From: Stromatinia cepivora
Taxonomy: Eukaryota > Ascomycota > Leotiomycetes > Helotiales > Sclerotiniaceae
Assembly (NCBI GenBank): GCA_014898415.1
Contig: RCTD01000004.1
Location: forward strand, 1,239,001-1,303,000
Reading direction: 5' to 3'
Length of the DNA stretch: 64,000 bases
The stretch's first letter is position 1. Each line of letters opens with the position of its first letter. This document shows positions 23,208-35,000 of this stretch, one piece after another. The notes under the pieces were generated by a model that saw nothing but the letters and a program-made list of their open reading frames with translations, did no database searches and was not told the origin of the DNA. Position numbers and translations under genes: made by a program.

Positions 23208-23583
23208 TTTCAACGTGAGAAGCAAAAAATAAGTGCTTCAAAATATGTCTATTGTTCGAGTTTGGCTTCGTTGAGAAATACTCAGCGATCTTTGACACAG
23301 TAATGCCAAGTTCAAATTGAACCTAGATAGTATTGAAAGTCAAAGATTCAAGCCTACATATAGTAGCTACGATACAGCGTGGCCCTTGGCACCTGCCTTT
23401 GTCACACGGGTAGTGAGCTGAATTCCACTGCAGTGAAGCGGTGGGGTATGCATTTTCAGCTGCGCACTAGTCAACCACGAAGGCAAGTGACGACCCCCAC
23501 ATTGGGCGTCAGCTTTAATCTTCCTCTCCGCTTTCAATCACACTCAAGAATTCTAATAGTCGGCTCTCACAAACGGCTGACTA

Positions 23584-23845
23584 GTTCCTACTCGGGGAAA
23601 GCGAATGTCCCGCTATCTATAATATATGAATAATTTGATCAACTTCCGAATTAATATAATAGTTTTTTTATTATTGATTTCAATTTGATAATACGAATCT
23701 AATAGTGAAAAATTTATTATATTATTTTGAAAATTCATAGTTGTGTATTAAAAATAAGATTTTTTAGTGTCCCCTTATCGATTTTGGTGTAAATTGTAAA
23801 ATCCAAAATTTATCTGGGAAAATTCGCTGTCTCCCGACTAGGAAC
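23584..23845. mobile_element. MITE-like element with TA target duplication
   Basis: Inverted ends GTTCCTACTCGGGGAAAGCG (left) and, read inward from the right, GTTCCTAGTCGGGAGACAGCG; similarity continues for about 28 bp with a few mismatches. The dinucleotide TA flanks both sides (23,582-23,583 and 23,846-23,847), as in Tc1/mariner/pogo-type insertions. The 262-bp interior is very AT-rich and has no coding capacity, so the element is non-autonomous. No second copy in the window. Confidence 0.75.
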
Positions 23846-24731
23846 TATCTATTAGACTTCGGCAATACGGGAGTCCGTGCACCCACTACTTCTTCCCCCC
23901 TGAATTAGGCGGTGCAATCTCTTATGCCATATTTCAGGGCGGTTAATTAGGAAATGCTCATATTAGCATTATCATTTTCAACTCTACTATATACTTTAGA
24001 AGACCTCTGCTCTCCATAAGGGTTGTGTAAATGATAATCTTCAGCTAGCATTCAATAGAAATACTCGACATGTTTTTGGTTCCAGAAGCCTATTTGATGT
24101 GTTGCCCTGCCTTGTACCCTGAGATTTGGGATTGAATATCCTGGATCCTGTATAGAGATCACGAAAGTGTGGGCAATCATGCTATGCATAAACATACACT
24201 CTAATATCTGGTAATCCGTGGAGAAAGGAAAGTGATTCGTGCTAGGAGGATTCCGGATAATGGCAAAACTTTAGGACCATTGCTGTTAACAAACCGGGTG
24301 AAATCTAGAAGCATCCCTCCCATGCCCCGAAAGTTGTTCCAAGGAAACATGTACTGACTATCTATCGGTATTTCTATAGCCCTCTTTTAGGATATTCTAG
24401 GACACCCATTCCCTTATTGATAGATTCCAGGCTCAATACAGCCTGGCCCATTGTTGGAGGAGTTTCCTTTATGATGATTGGCTATTAAAGCCATCCCACT
24501 TCCCCATCCATGTAGTTCGGTAGCTGAATGGATTCATATACTCCGAGTTTCTTCATTCCATACTATTATATTCTGATGTCTTTCTCTTATCGATTGTTTT
24601 TGCGCATCACGCCGGCAGCGCAAGAAAAAGTTGATTTCTATAGGCTGCGCAAAAAACAACCCACAACCCACAAATACCCCGTGGATAATCCACCCCGGAA
24701 ATTATCCACTACCGTATAAACTCCACAAACT

Positions 24732-24956
24732 GAAAATACGCTTTCCCTTTTTGGAAAAATGATCGCCCGTGGGTTAGGTTCGGAATCTTCAGATTCCGAT
24801 AGAATTGATGAATAATCTGAGATTCCAAGTATTTCATAGGTCAACTGATATCGGAATTTCATATATTCCGATATGAGATTGAAAAAGCATCGTATTCCGA
24901 ACCCTAACCTACGGTACGAGCGATCATTTTTCCAAGGGGGGGGGGGGGCGTATTTC
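24732..24956. mobile_element. Fold-back / MITE-like element with about 55-bp inverted arms
   Basis: The left arm starts GAAAATACGCTTTCCC and contains TTGGAAAAATGATCGC then GGGTTAGGTTCGGAAT. The right arm is its inverted counterpart: ATTCCGAACCCTAACCTACG, GCGATCATTTTTCCAA, a run of G's, then GCGTATTTC. Together they form a near-palindrome about 225 bp long around an AT-rich centre that itself contains smaller inverted pieces (GATTCCGATA/TATCGGAAT). No coding capacity. A target duplication could not be fixed. Confidence 0.75.
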
Positions 24957-25987
24957 TTAAATAATCCGTTCTGTATCCCCTAGAATGCCAAAAACCGCCG
25001 GGTTCGCTTAACAGGGATTATATTAACCAACCAGATTATCGGAATTCTCAACATTTGGAGGAAAATTTATATTCATTTGATAATATAAAATAAACTCAAT
25101 ATTAATTTAATTTTCAAATTTGATCAATGTTAATATGATTTAATTCTTTTTATATTTCTTTTTTGATCGTTTAGAGAACTTAAAATTCAAAATCAAAATA
25201 GAGTTTTAAAAGAAAGATCTCTAAAAAGTTCTAAAAAGATTATACTGACCAATCAGAGTCTATCATTCAAGGTATATTGCACGGACCACCATAACGGCCA
25301 TTATTGACATTCTAGAGGATAAGATTATCTATGGATTATCCACGGACATTCAGATTCTTCAATTATCCACCCCGCAAACAGGTTACCCATAGATAACCCG
25401 CCAGGGCTATAATCCGCCCCGCGGGTACCCGTTGCGCAGCCCATTGTCATTGTCATTATTATTGAGTGCAATCGGGCTTTCTTCCAAATACAGCGTGCCG
25501 CGTCGACGGCGCCTGGATTGCCGTGCTGACGGCAGAGGACTTGTTCCACAGAAGAACGTTGTACCTTCTTGTCTCTACCGTCTTATGTGATATGCTACCG
25601 GATTTACTATCCCATCCGCATTCCTTTGACTTACTTCAAAGTCGGACCGTATTTTTGCAGTCGAGTTAACGTAGTACGCGGCAAGTGGAATCAGATGTCA
25701 GCAGAAAGGACGCAACCTACGCCGTGATAATTTCGAAACTAAGAGTAGAAGTAAGACAATAATAAGATAACAAACTCTGTTAATGTCATTAAGCATTTGA
25801 AGAATGTCCTCCTCACACTAGCTTAGATACGGAACTTTATCTCATACCTTAGTATGACCGGCTGAGGCGCAAGTATCTAGAGAAGGGTGCTAAAAAGTTC
25901 ATATAGAGATGTAAAGTACAAAACACAGTTCCTTTTTCTGCTTTCTACATCACCTTCCTACTAACCAACAATTTGTCAACATTCAAC

Positions 25988-27195
25988 ATGACATCTCAAA
26001 GTAATTCTCAAGATCCAGCCCAGAGCCTTCCTACCATTAATCTTCAAGGACTCTTTGATCTAGACCCCGCTGAAGCCACTAAGCTCCTTGATGCATCAAA
26101 GCAATACGGTTTCTTCTACCTTGATTTTCAGACGATCTCTAAGATCAAGACCGTTCTTGGCCTCATTGATCAGATATATCGCTTCGAGGAACAGCTTTTC
26201 AGTCTTCCACAGGACTATCTCATGAAATATGATGTTGACGAAATAGGATATATGAAATTGAATGGGTAGGCTCTTTCTGACAAACTTTTGGATTTTTGCT
26301 GATAACAAGAAGTTACAAACCGAAGGGAAGAAATTTTGGGCGTATGTACTACTAAAGAGCCCTTATCAAATACACAAACTTACACTGTGTGACTGTCTAG
26401 AGCTGAGAAATGGTCGGGACGGGTTTGAAAGCTATGCAGTGTGTACCGAACCTGGTCTTCGATTAAACAATGTGCAATGGATCTAATTATTTTTAGATTC
26501 CTAAGGATGGTGTCCTGTGCCTTAGCGATGAGCCATATTATCGACCACCAATTTTCGACGAGAACATGCCTATCTTGAAAGCGTACATGCGGGCAATGCA
26601 GGAAGCCACAGTCTCTATCCACGAGGCCCTGTCACGAGCTCTAGGCCTCCAAGTGGGCGGAAAGTTAGAAGAATTCCACAGACCAGATCGAGCCTCACCT
26701 TGCATCCTCCGGCTACTAAAGTATCATCCCCAGCCTGCCGAGGAGCGCGGGGCATCCGGAACGCCACATACAGATCTCGGTAGTTTGACGATCTTGTTCA
26801 CCAAACAACCTGGACTTCAGGTTCTGATGAAGGGGAGTGATAAGTGGGAATATGTTGAGCCTAGAGCTGGACATGCGATTGTGAATATTGGTGATGGGAT
26901 GTCGCTGTTGACTAATGGGCTTCTCCACTCGAGCCTTCATCGCGTTGCACCACCTCCAGGACAGGCCATGACGACCCGGTACTCGTTTGCCTTCTTACAG
27001 CGAGCCCAGCAGCAAACACCGTTGGTTGGTCTTAAGAGTCCTCTGATTCAGGCTGCTACTGGCGGATCCCCAGAAGTTGTCACGAGTGGCGAGTGGCTCC
27101 ATCAGAAATTTAATATGCTTAGAGCGAAGACTCATGATAAAGAGAAGCATTGGGTGTTGACAGGGCACCGAGAGACACCGACTCAGGCACATTAG
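25988..27195 (+). CDS. 2-oxoglutarate/Fe(II)-dependent oxygenase (isopenicillin N synthase-like)
   Basis: Non-haem iron oxygenase, expected to hydroxylate, desaturate or cyclise a small molecule; substrate unknown. Four exons, 25988-26265, 26313-26341, 26401-26438 and 26497-27195, close in frame at 347 residues, the usual family length. The N-terminal DIOX_N-like region includes LPTINLQGLFDL and KQYGFFYLDF. The C-terminal double-stranded beta-helix supplies the iron ligands H206 and D208 (GTPHTDLGSLTIL) and H263 (SSLHRVAPPP), and the 2-oxoglutarate-binding R276-x-S278 (TTRYSFAF). Exons 2 and 3 are very short, so that part is the least certain. A broken copy lies upstream at 20,765-21,245. Downstream is a fragment of a methyltransferase like the intact one at 22,150-23,207. 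Confidence 0.87.
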
Positions 27196-28119
27196 TTAGT
27201 CAGTGGTTGCAGATAGTTTGTCGACCAGGAATGTGGTTGTGTAGGCAGACCTGGTCAAGATTATGCTGAGTAAGCACGCTGTGCGTAGCAAGATCAGAAA
27301 TTTAACTTCTCTTAAGCTAGCACCACTAATTCATATATTCTTCCTTATATTCTTCAATATTGGTGTTGACATGATTCCGCTGCTTAATTTACGAGTGCTC
27401 CAGCCTCAACAAATATTGTCGGTATACCTACTCAGCAATTATACTAGAAATTATAATTAATACACAGCTTAAGTTTGCATCATTCAAGCAATGCGGACGA
27501 ATGCGGCCGCACCTTCCGTACTCTGTATTAGTAATCGCAACAAATGCATTACTACCTACCTAGTTCTAGGTACTTTTCATCACCACCCGAGACTATCTCG
27601 CTCATTCTTATTCGCCCATATGTTCTTTGGAGGTCTTTTACCACCCAAGTTTTAATTTATTAACTGATTAGGAAATCGACTTTCAACCTCCCCTCCTAGA
27701 TGATATTACGATCATATACCTTCTCTTCCAATCCGGACGCGTCTGCACCACCCACCACTTCAACTACCCTTTCTCCGCTCCCACAAAAATATACGAAGCA
27801 GTAGAAAGTAAAGATAATATATGAGAAGATAGCAAGCGAACAAAGATTAAGGACCGCAGAGAACTAAGCAAATTATACGACGGCTTTATGATTTTCTCAG
27901 GAACAATACCTTTGAAAACGACACCCCGAAAGTACTACTGTATGAAGATACAGATATCCCAAAGAAGCATTTCTACTAGATCAAAAGGGTTGTTAAGACT
28001 CCAAAAGTTATTGCACTGATAGAAAACCATATTTTTAAGGATTTTATTTGTTCATAAGTAAATGACTCCCTCACAGATGGTTAACCTTTACTCAGCCACA
28101 TCACATTTCCTCGCCATAA
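27196..28119. other. Spacer between intact oxygenase and methyltransferase remnant
   Basis: No gene recognised. Composition grows more AT-rich towards the right. No clear match to the corresponding left-copy spacer (21,246-22,149) was found by eye. Confidence 0.4.
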
Positions 28120-28345
28120 GATCTTACTATTGAGCATCGAGTTCCATAGTTAATATTCTAGGCTCCTGCTTTTCCGAGCAACCAATATCGTTATTGGCGC
28201 CTCGAATATCATGCCTACTTTGCCCATCTCCATAACCTTGTTCTAATAGATATCCGTTATTAGTATCACTTACTCATTACTTTGTCCCTTTCGAAATAAT
28301 ATCATTTCTATAAATAATGAAATTATATTGTGAAAGAGGTAAATC
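28120..28345 (-). pseudogene. Decayed 3' end of a methyltransferase paralogue
   Basis: Plus-strand DNA here aligns with the 3' end of the intact methyltransferase (about 22,130-22,325), same strand. For example GTTATTGGCGCCTCGAATAT matches GCTATCGGCGCCCTGAATAT, and ATATCATTTCTATAAATAAT corresponds to CAGCATTTCTATTATTAG. Differences are largely C-to-T/G-to-A. Only the C-terminal 60-70 codons are recognisable; stops and indels break the frame, and the rest is lost into the AT-rich block. Confidence 0.8.
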
Positions 28346-29896
28346 GAGATATATGTGCCCTGATAGTACACTGCAAGGGGGGAATAGGAATTGGAATTGA
28401 TTAGATTATATTGTAGAGGCTTCAAATAATAGAATTAGTAGGTTTAAATAATAGTTTGGATTATATATAAATAATATACAAAAAAATTAATGAAAAAACG
28501 ATTGATTTCTTTAAAAAAAATAAACAAAGTTTTTTTTTATATTTAATTATAAAGAATTATATAATTATATAATTACAAATTAATTATATATCAGGTTTTG
28601 ATATCCCAATTTTCTTATATCTTTTCTTTTTCAAAAATATATAATCTATCTAATTTCAAAACAATTATAAAAAGATAAAAACTAAAAGGATTAAAAAATA
28701 ATTAAACCAAAGAAGATTAATTAAGGTATTAGTAAATTAGGATGATAAATAATTTTTAAAATTATTTTAAAAAAATAATATATTTTAGATTCTTATTGAT
28801 CCAAATTAATATTTATTATTTCCTTATCAAATTCGATAGGAATTTCAGGTTTCTAAGAAGTATCTTTATTATCTTTTCCATTTCCAATCTTTTTTAAATG
28901 TTTAATAAAATGTTTTGTAATAGATTTTATATTTATAATAGAATCTTTTAATGATTTCTAAATACAATTTGAATAATAAATAAAGATTTTTGATATTATA
29001 AACTTTTATTCAATATTAAAAGAATAATCCTTTTTTTATTATTAAATCTTATAGAAGATTTCTTTACTAAAAGATAATCCATTTATTCTTTAATTGATTT
29101 ATAATTTGTATTAAGAATTGAAGCGGTATTTTATATTCTAGAAAGTCTAATAGAGAATTTTGATTGCTAAATTATTTTAATAAGATTGAATAGTATTATA
29201 GGTTAATTCTAAGATGGTTTTTGTTTTACGATTTCTTTTTCTTTTCCAATTTGTTTTTTTAATATAGATTGAGATTTCCTAATAGGGGGTTCTTCTTCAA
29301 TTAGATTTATAATCTTTCAATTATTAATATTCTTTTTATTAGAGAATTTATTATGATTTTCTTATATATATTGTTTTTCAAATATTGAAAATCTGGTTTT
29401 TTGACTTTTGTTTAACAAATATATATATATAATGTTCATTTTTATAAGAATTTCTAATAAGTTTATTAAATCACTTAATAATATTAACCGAACCGATGGT
29501 TATATGATCACGTGATATATTAATAATATAATTTAATATTATTAAATTTTATTATTATATGAAATCTTGATCATATATCATATTAGAATGATTTATAATG
29601 GAATAGAATGTGATGGAAGCATATAGAACTTTCTTATTTCTAAGGTTAAATATTATTGGTTACTATTTTATTTCATTATATAAAATGATTCTATAAGATT
29701 CGATTTAAATCGATCTTATTTATAATCATAGAATATTATAGAATTTCATAGAATCCTATCAAATATCATAAATAAGAAGATTTTCTTCAAAGAATTCTTC
29801 TGAAAAAAAAAAACAAGCAAAATAAATTCAATATTCAATACACTCATATTTTGACTTCAATCATTATATATTCGATCACCCTTTTAAGCTATATAA
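28346..29896. other. AT-rich flank of the retrotransposon island
   Basis: Extremely AT-rich DNA starting abruptly near 28,400. No intact frame. A minus-strand stretch near 29,310-29,215 keeps a lysine/glutamate-rich coding look (EEEPPIRKSQSILKKQIGKE) and another near 28,960-28,810 reads similarly, so part of it may be an older element on the minus strand. Identity not established. Confidence 0.5.
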
Positions 29897-29901
29897 CTAA
29901 G

Positions 29902-30113
29902 TGTCGGAATATGAATCACGTGCATGGTAAGGATGGTAAGGATGGTAATGATCACGTGAGCACTAGTGCTCGCATTAGTGCCTCGGCATGCATTATTATA
30001 TAGATCTTCACCCTTTATAGATTTTAGCTTTCTAGGTAAATCAAAACGTATTAATAAAGAGTTTTATATATTCGTTGATGAGCTTCACTTTCTTGTATAT
30101 AATTATCTCGATA
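29902..30113 (+). repeat. 5' LTR of the copia element
   Basis: Begins TGTCGGAATATGAATCACGTG and has the block GAGCACTAGTGCTCGC and a TATATAGATC box. Its end reads CTCGATA where the other LTRs read CCCGACA, showing C-to-T changes at the terminus. Length 212 bp, equal to the 3' LTR and the solo LTR. Confidence 0.92.
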
Positions 30114-31796
30114 CTGATCAGTTTTTGTTATAATGATATTATAGATCAGATATTGGGAATTGATATAAAAGATTATAAGTTTTAAATCAATTTTAATTTT
30201 GTCTTTATAATTGAATAAAGATATTTCGTTATAAAACGAAGTATTTTTATATTAAAAAATAAGTTTCTAATTATTGAGCAATTCAAAAGAATCGAAGGAT
30301 CAAGAATAGTAATTATCTAATAGCGAATTTGAAATTCATTTTTTGATTTAATTATTCTATATTTATTATATATCTATTAAATAATATAGAGTATATATTT
30401 GAAGAAAATCTGAAAACAATTTCAAGTTTTTCGATATATTCATTTTCTTATAAAAAACTATTTCATTTATTTATTTTATATGAATTATCAATTATATATA
30501 AGATTGATCAATTCGATTTAATTAATTTCATTATTTTAATTATTCTATTCATTTCAATCAAATCCGTTCCGATTAAATCTGATCACTTTGGTCAATTTGG
30601 TCAATTTTGATCAATTTTGATCGATTCGATTAATCAACCTCAATTTCGAAATACCCCCAGGATCTAATAATACTATATATAGTACAAATGAAACTTCATT
30701 ATAATATATATTTTGTATATTATGAATCTGTATTTAGGCTTTTTTTTAAGATTGTTTTAAAAACTTTGTAATGACCAACTTCAATATAATCTGAAAATAT
30801 ACGATAATCATTATTATAACGATTATAATAGATACATTCGAGTATTTCTTTACAATCCCTTATTTTAAAAGAATACGAATCCTATTGTTATTAATATCAA
30901 TTATTTCATATATCAAAAATGAAGAATACAATAAATGAATAGATAAATAGAAATACAATTAATTTGTATCTATAAAGAAAAATCCTTAAGAAATCATTGA
31001 TTTTTGTAAATACAAATTAGAGTTCTATATAATATATGATTATATCGACAAAAATCTATAAGATGATTATTATAGCGATTTTGCAAATTTCAAAATTGAG
31101 TATTTCGAATTCGTCAATCTAAAGATTATATTCAGATTATATACTGAATTGAGAATAGATGGTTTGTTTGTCAAAAAGATAATATAATGTATAGAGTTGA
31201 TAATTAATAAAGTTTTGATCGAAATATTTTATATTTTATATACATTATAATCGATTGATCAAATTCGAAAGATAAAAATGAATCAACATTTTCAATTTCG
31301 ATTAGAAATCATTTTAAATCAAATCAAGATATTCGATAACAATATATATCTGGATATCATTCTTAAAGATTTAATATTTTTATTTAATCTTTAGAGGAAA
31401 GAACAATTTGTATAAATAAATATAAAGTAATTATTTTCAATATAATATAAAGGAATTCAATTATTATAATTAAATAAGAAATCGGGATCTTATATATTCA
31501 AGAAACTTTTAGATAATGAATATCAAAATCCAGAATGGAAATAATATTCAATATTATTATAATCATTATATAATAACAATGAATCATTTGAAGATGAAAA
31601 ATCATCGAATAGAAAGAAATTTATTAATGGTAAAGGATTACTAAATAGATTATTTAATAATAGGAAACCTTTAAACAATAATAAACATTTCGGAAATAAT
31701 TATAAGGTAAATGATACAGATTAGAACAATATTTATATATATCTTCATAGAAATAATAGTAAAAAAAGAAATCCAATTAATAATAAAGGAAACAAT

Positions 31797-32018
31797 GGTT
31801 TTGTCGGGACAACTATACACGGGGAAGTGAGGTTCATCAACGAACATATAGAACTCTTTGTTAATACGTTTTGATTTGCCTAGAGAGCTAGAATCTATGG
31901 AGGGTAAAGATCTATATAATGATGCATGCCGAGGCACTAGTGCGAGCACTAGTGCTCACGTGATCCTTACCATCCTTACCATCCTTACCATGCACGTGAT
32001 TCATATTCCGACAGGTTT
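31797..32018 (-). mobile_element. Nested solo LTR in reverse orientation
   Basis: A 212-bp LTR (31,802-32,013) of the same family, reading right to left, flanked by the perfect 5-bp target duplication GGTTT (31,797-31,801 and 32,014-32,018). It keeps more C and G than the surrounding element and its termini are intact (TGTCGG...CCGACA), so it inserted later or escaped mutation. No internal domain remains, consistent with LTR-LTR recombination. Confidence 0.92.
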
Positions 32019-35000
32019 AGAAAACTATAAGGATAAATCATTCAATCATACACAAAACGATAATATTAATCATGATTTCGGAAACTTTGAGAAATTTTAC
32101 AATAATATTAATAAATATACTAGCCAGGACAATAATTTCGATTACAAATATATCACTTTCCTTAATCATTATAAAAGGATCGATATTCATTTAAATCTTT
32201 ATATAAGAATATTTCTTATAATATTAAAGGAAGAGATTTTTATATTCTACTATTTGAACTTTAATTATATTCCAAATACAATAAAGGGTATCTATGAAAT
32301 AATAAAAACATTTTTCAAAGGAGAAAGGTATCAATATAGACTTATAGAAAAATAGAATTATATAATACTCAAAATAATTATTGTATAGAATCCTAGAAAA
32401 TCGATATCAGAATATTTGAATATTATGATTATTAAACTTTGGTATTTTTAAAAAAATCTATTAAAAGAATTTCAAACAATTGTATATATTCAAAGAAAGA
32501 TTTTTAATATATATAACTATATATTAGTATATAGTTAAATATATTATTGATCTTCAAAATCTGTAATTGGATTTATTGAAGATCTATAAGATTCTATTTC
32601 TATATATAAGAAATTATATCCAAATGAAAACAAGATATTCTATATAGATCGAATATATAATTAGAAGAATCTCAGATACAATTGTAAATACAAATCTAAT
32701 CAACGATTTTTTATTCAATTAAAAGGAATTAAAAGATACTTTATTTATAAGAAAAAAGATTATTGATTAAATAAGTATATAGAAATTGAACAAATTGAAT
32801 TGAAATATAAATATAAGGAATTATTCAAAAACAATGATAAAGATTTCGAATTATATTTTGAATAATATATTATCGAATATAAAAAAACTTTATCGGATAT
32901 CGATATTGATAAAGAATTCGTAATATATATTCAAAACGATTCAAAGGAGAATATAAAAAATAATGATTCAAAATACATTTGGATTTCATTCTGCGGATTG
33001 ATTAATGGAAAGGAAATTGTAATGAATCTATTCGACAAAGTAATAATATACACTTTAATTAACTTTATTAATAAATCAATTAACAAAACCGAAAAATATA
33101 AAGCTTTCTTTTCGAAATATAATAACAAAGAATTTCAGGATATTATTATCGATATAGGAATATCTTAATGATCTATAATAGAATTCAAATAATATTAAGT
33201 ATATCAAAAAAACATTAAGAATATTATATTGAATATAAATAGAGCAGGAATCGTAAAGATGATATTCAGAATCGGAAAGGTTGAATCAATTAGATCAATT
33301 CAATTAAATCTATCTCTAGGAATTATCGAATTTTATGTTATAGAATCAGAAATATTATTTCTATTATTGTTATAGGATATGAATCGATTTGGGGTATATT
33401 ATAATAATATTATCGATATATTTGTATTATCAATTGTAAATTATCTTTGTATTTGTAAATTCAAATATACAGTATTACTTTGGAATATAAAAATTCAGCA
33501 ATTTATATAAATATCTATCGATATAAATAATTATTATCTAATTGAATTGGAAATATAAAGATTATATTATCGTTTCGATTACCTTTTTGTAGATAGATTT
33601 TATCGAATCCTTCAATATATAGGTTATACAAATATTGCTCAGAGAGATTTTAAGAGATTTATGAAATTCTATGAATATTATCAAAAATACGGAAAATCTT
33701 CAGGTAGATTCAAGTTCAATTTTTGCAACAATATTGAATTTAATTATTTGATTATAGTTGATATTATATATATCAATAACAAATCAATATTATATTTTAT
33801 CGATAAAGGAATCAGATTTCAAATAATATAATAATTCGATAATATTAATGCGAAGTATATATAGAATAAATTAAGAATATATTGAATGGATATATACTTA
33901 AATTTATTAGATTATATTATTCACAATATCAGGAAAAACTTCGTAAACAAGGAATTCAAATAATATATTGAAATAATAGCAATTACTATAAAAAGTATAT
34001 TCATCGAAGTATATTAATCGATTGGGATAGTTGAATATTATTATTAAATTATTCAATATATATACAATATCATTGAAAAAGAATTTAAAGGTATTAAAAT
34101 AACGAAAAAGTCGGTATTATAAATGGTAGTAAAAGCAATCAATGATATTACTGATCCCGATAGAATTATATTTATTTTTCTAGTATTCGAAATGTATCTA
34201 TGAATAAACGAACTCGATTTATTAATATTTAATATTCAATAACGATTTAATATAATCAAAAAAGCAAATAATAAAATCAAAAAGCTTTGAATTGAAAAAT
34301 AAATAATAAATATATTAAGTTAATGTAATAATCCAAATACAATTTCAATCCATGAATTATTAATCAATTCAAAAATATAAATATAAAAAAAAGGAAACAA
34401 TCGAATTGCCGAATGGATAGAGTTATTTATATTATTACGAATCGAAAGCGAAATCTATACAATTCAATTATTAAGCAAATCTATAATCTTTCGATTTATA
34501 ATAATGAAATTTTATATAATCGAAATAGCGATACCAATAGAATCTATTATATAAATAGAATCTATTGCAATAGAACAAATCCCTTAGAAAACATTCTTAA
34601 AGAATTTCGAAATTATTATCTAAAAGAAATTTAAGATCGTTTTAAAAAACGTAATAGAGACAAATCCTGATATCCTTTAAATAATTGTTCCTTCAATAAG
34701 AATATTATATAGTATAATAAATGTAATATCGATCGAAATTATAGTAATATACTTTATTGAAGATATGATAGAAATATTAGATATGGTTATCTATCTTCAA
34801 AACAATAAAGAAGAAAATATTATTGGATCTTTCAACAAAAACCTATTAATATCCAATATACCCCAAAATTTATCGATCTATAAAGAATCAAAAAAAAAAG
34901 AAATTAATGATTTAATAAAAAATAATATATTCGAAATCATATAACAAATAGATATATCAAAAAGTATATGAATATTCAAATCAAGATTCATCGATGAAAT

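Larger units (their letters stand above)
23208..25987. other. Gene-free interval between the two module copies
   Basis: 2.8 kb with no intact gene. It contains a 262-bp TA-flanked inverted-repeat element, a fold-back element at 24,732-24,956, an AT-rich stretch at about 25,070-25,240 and, from about 25,600, sequence shared with the upstream flank of the broken oxygenase (20,765-20,835), i.e. the promoter of the intact oxygenase. Confidence 0.6.

Noticed and set aside
31802..32013. Reading this LTR as the 5' LTR of the copia element
   Set aside because: It is in the opposite orientation to the 3' LTR and has its own GGTTT duplication. The LTR at 29,902 shares both orientation and the CTAAG duplication with the 3' LTR.
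31858..32355. Open frame of 165 codons on the plus strand in the retrotransposon
   Set aside because: Starts inside the reversed solo LTR and only later runs into gag-like sequence; it is a chance fusion created by the nested insertion.
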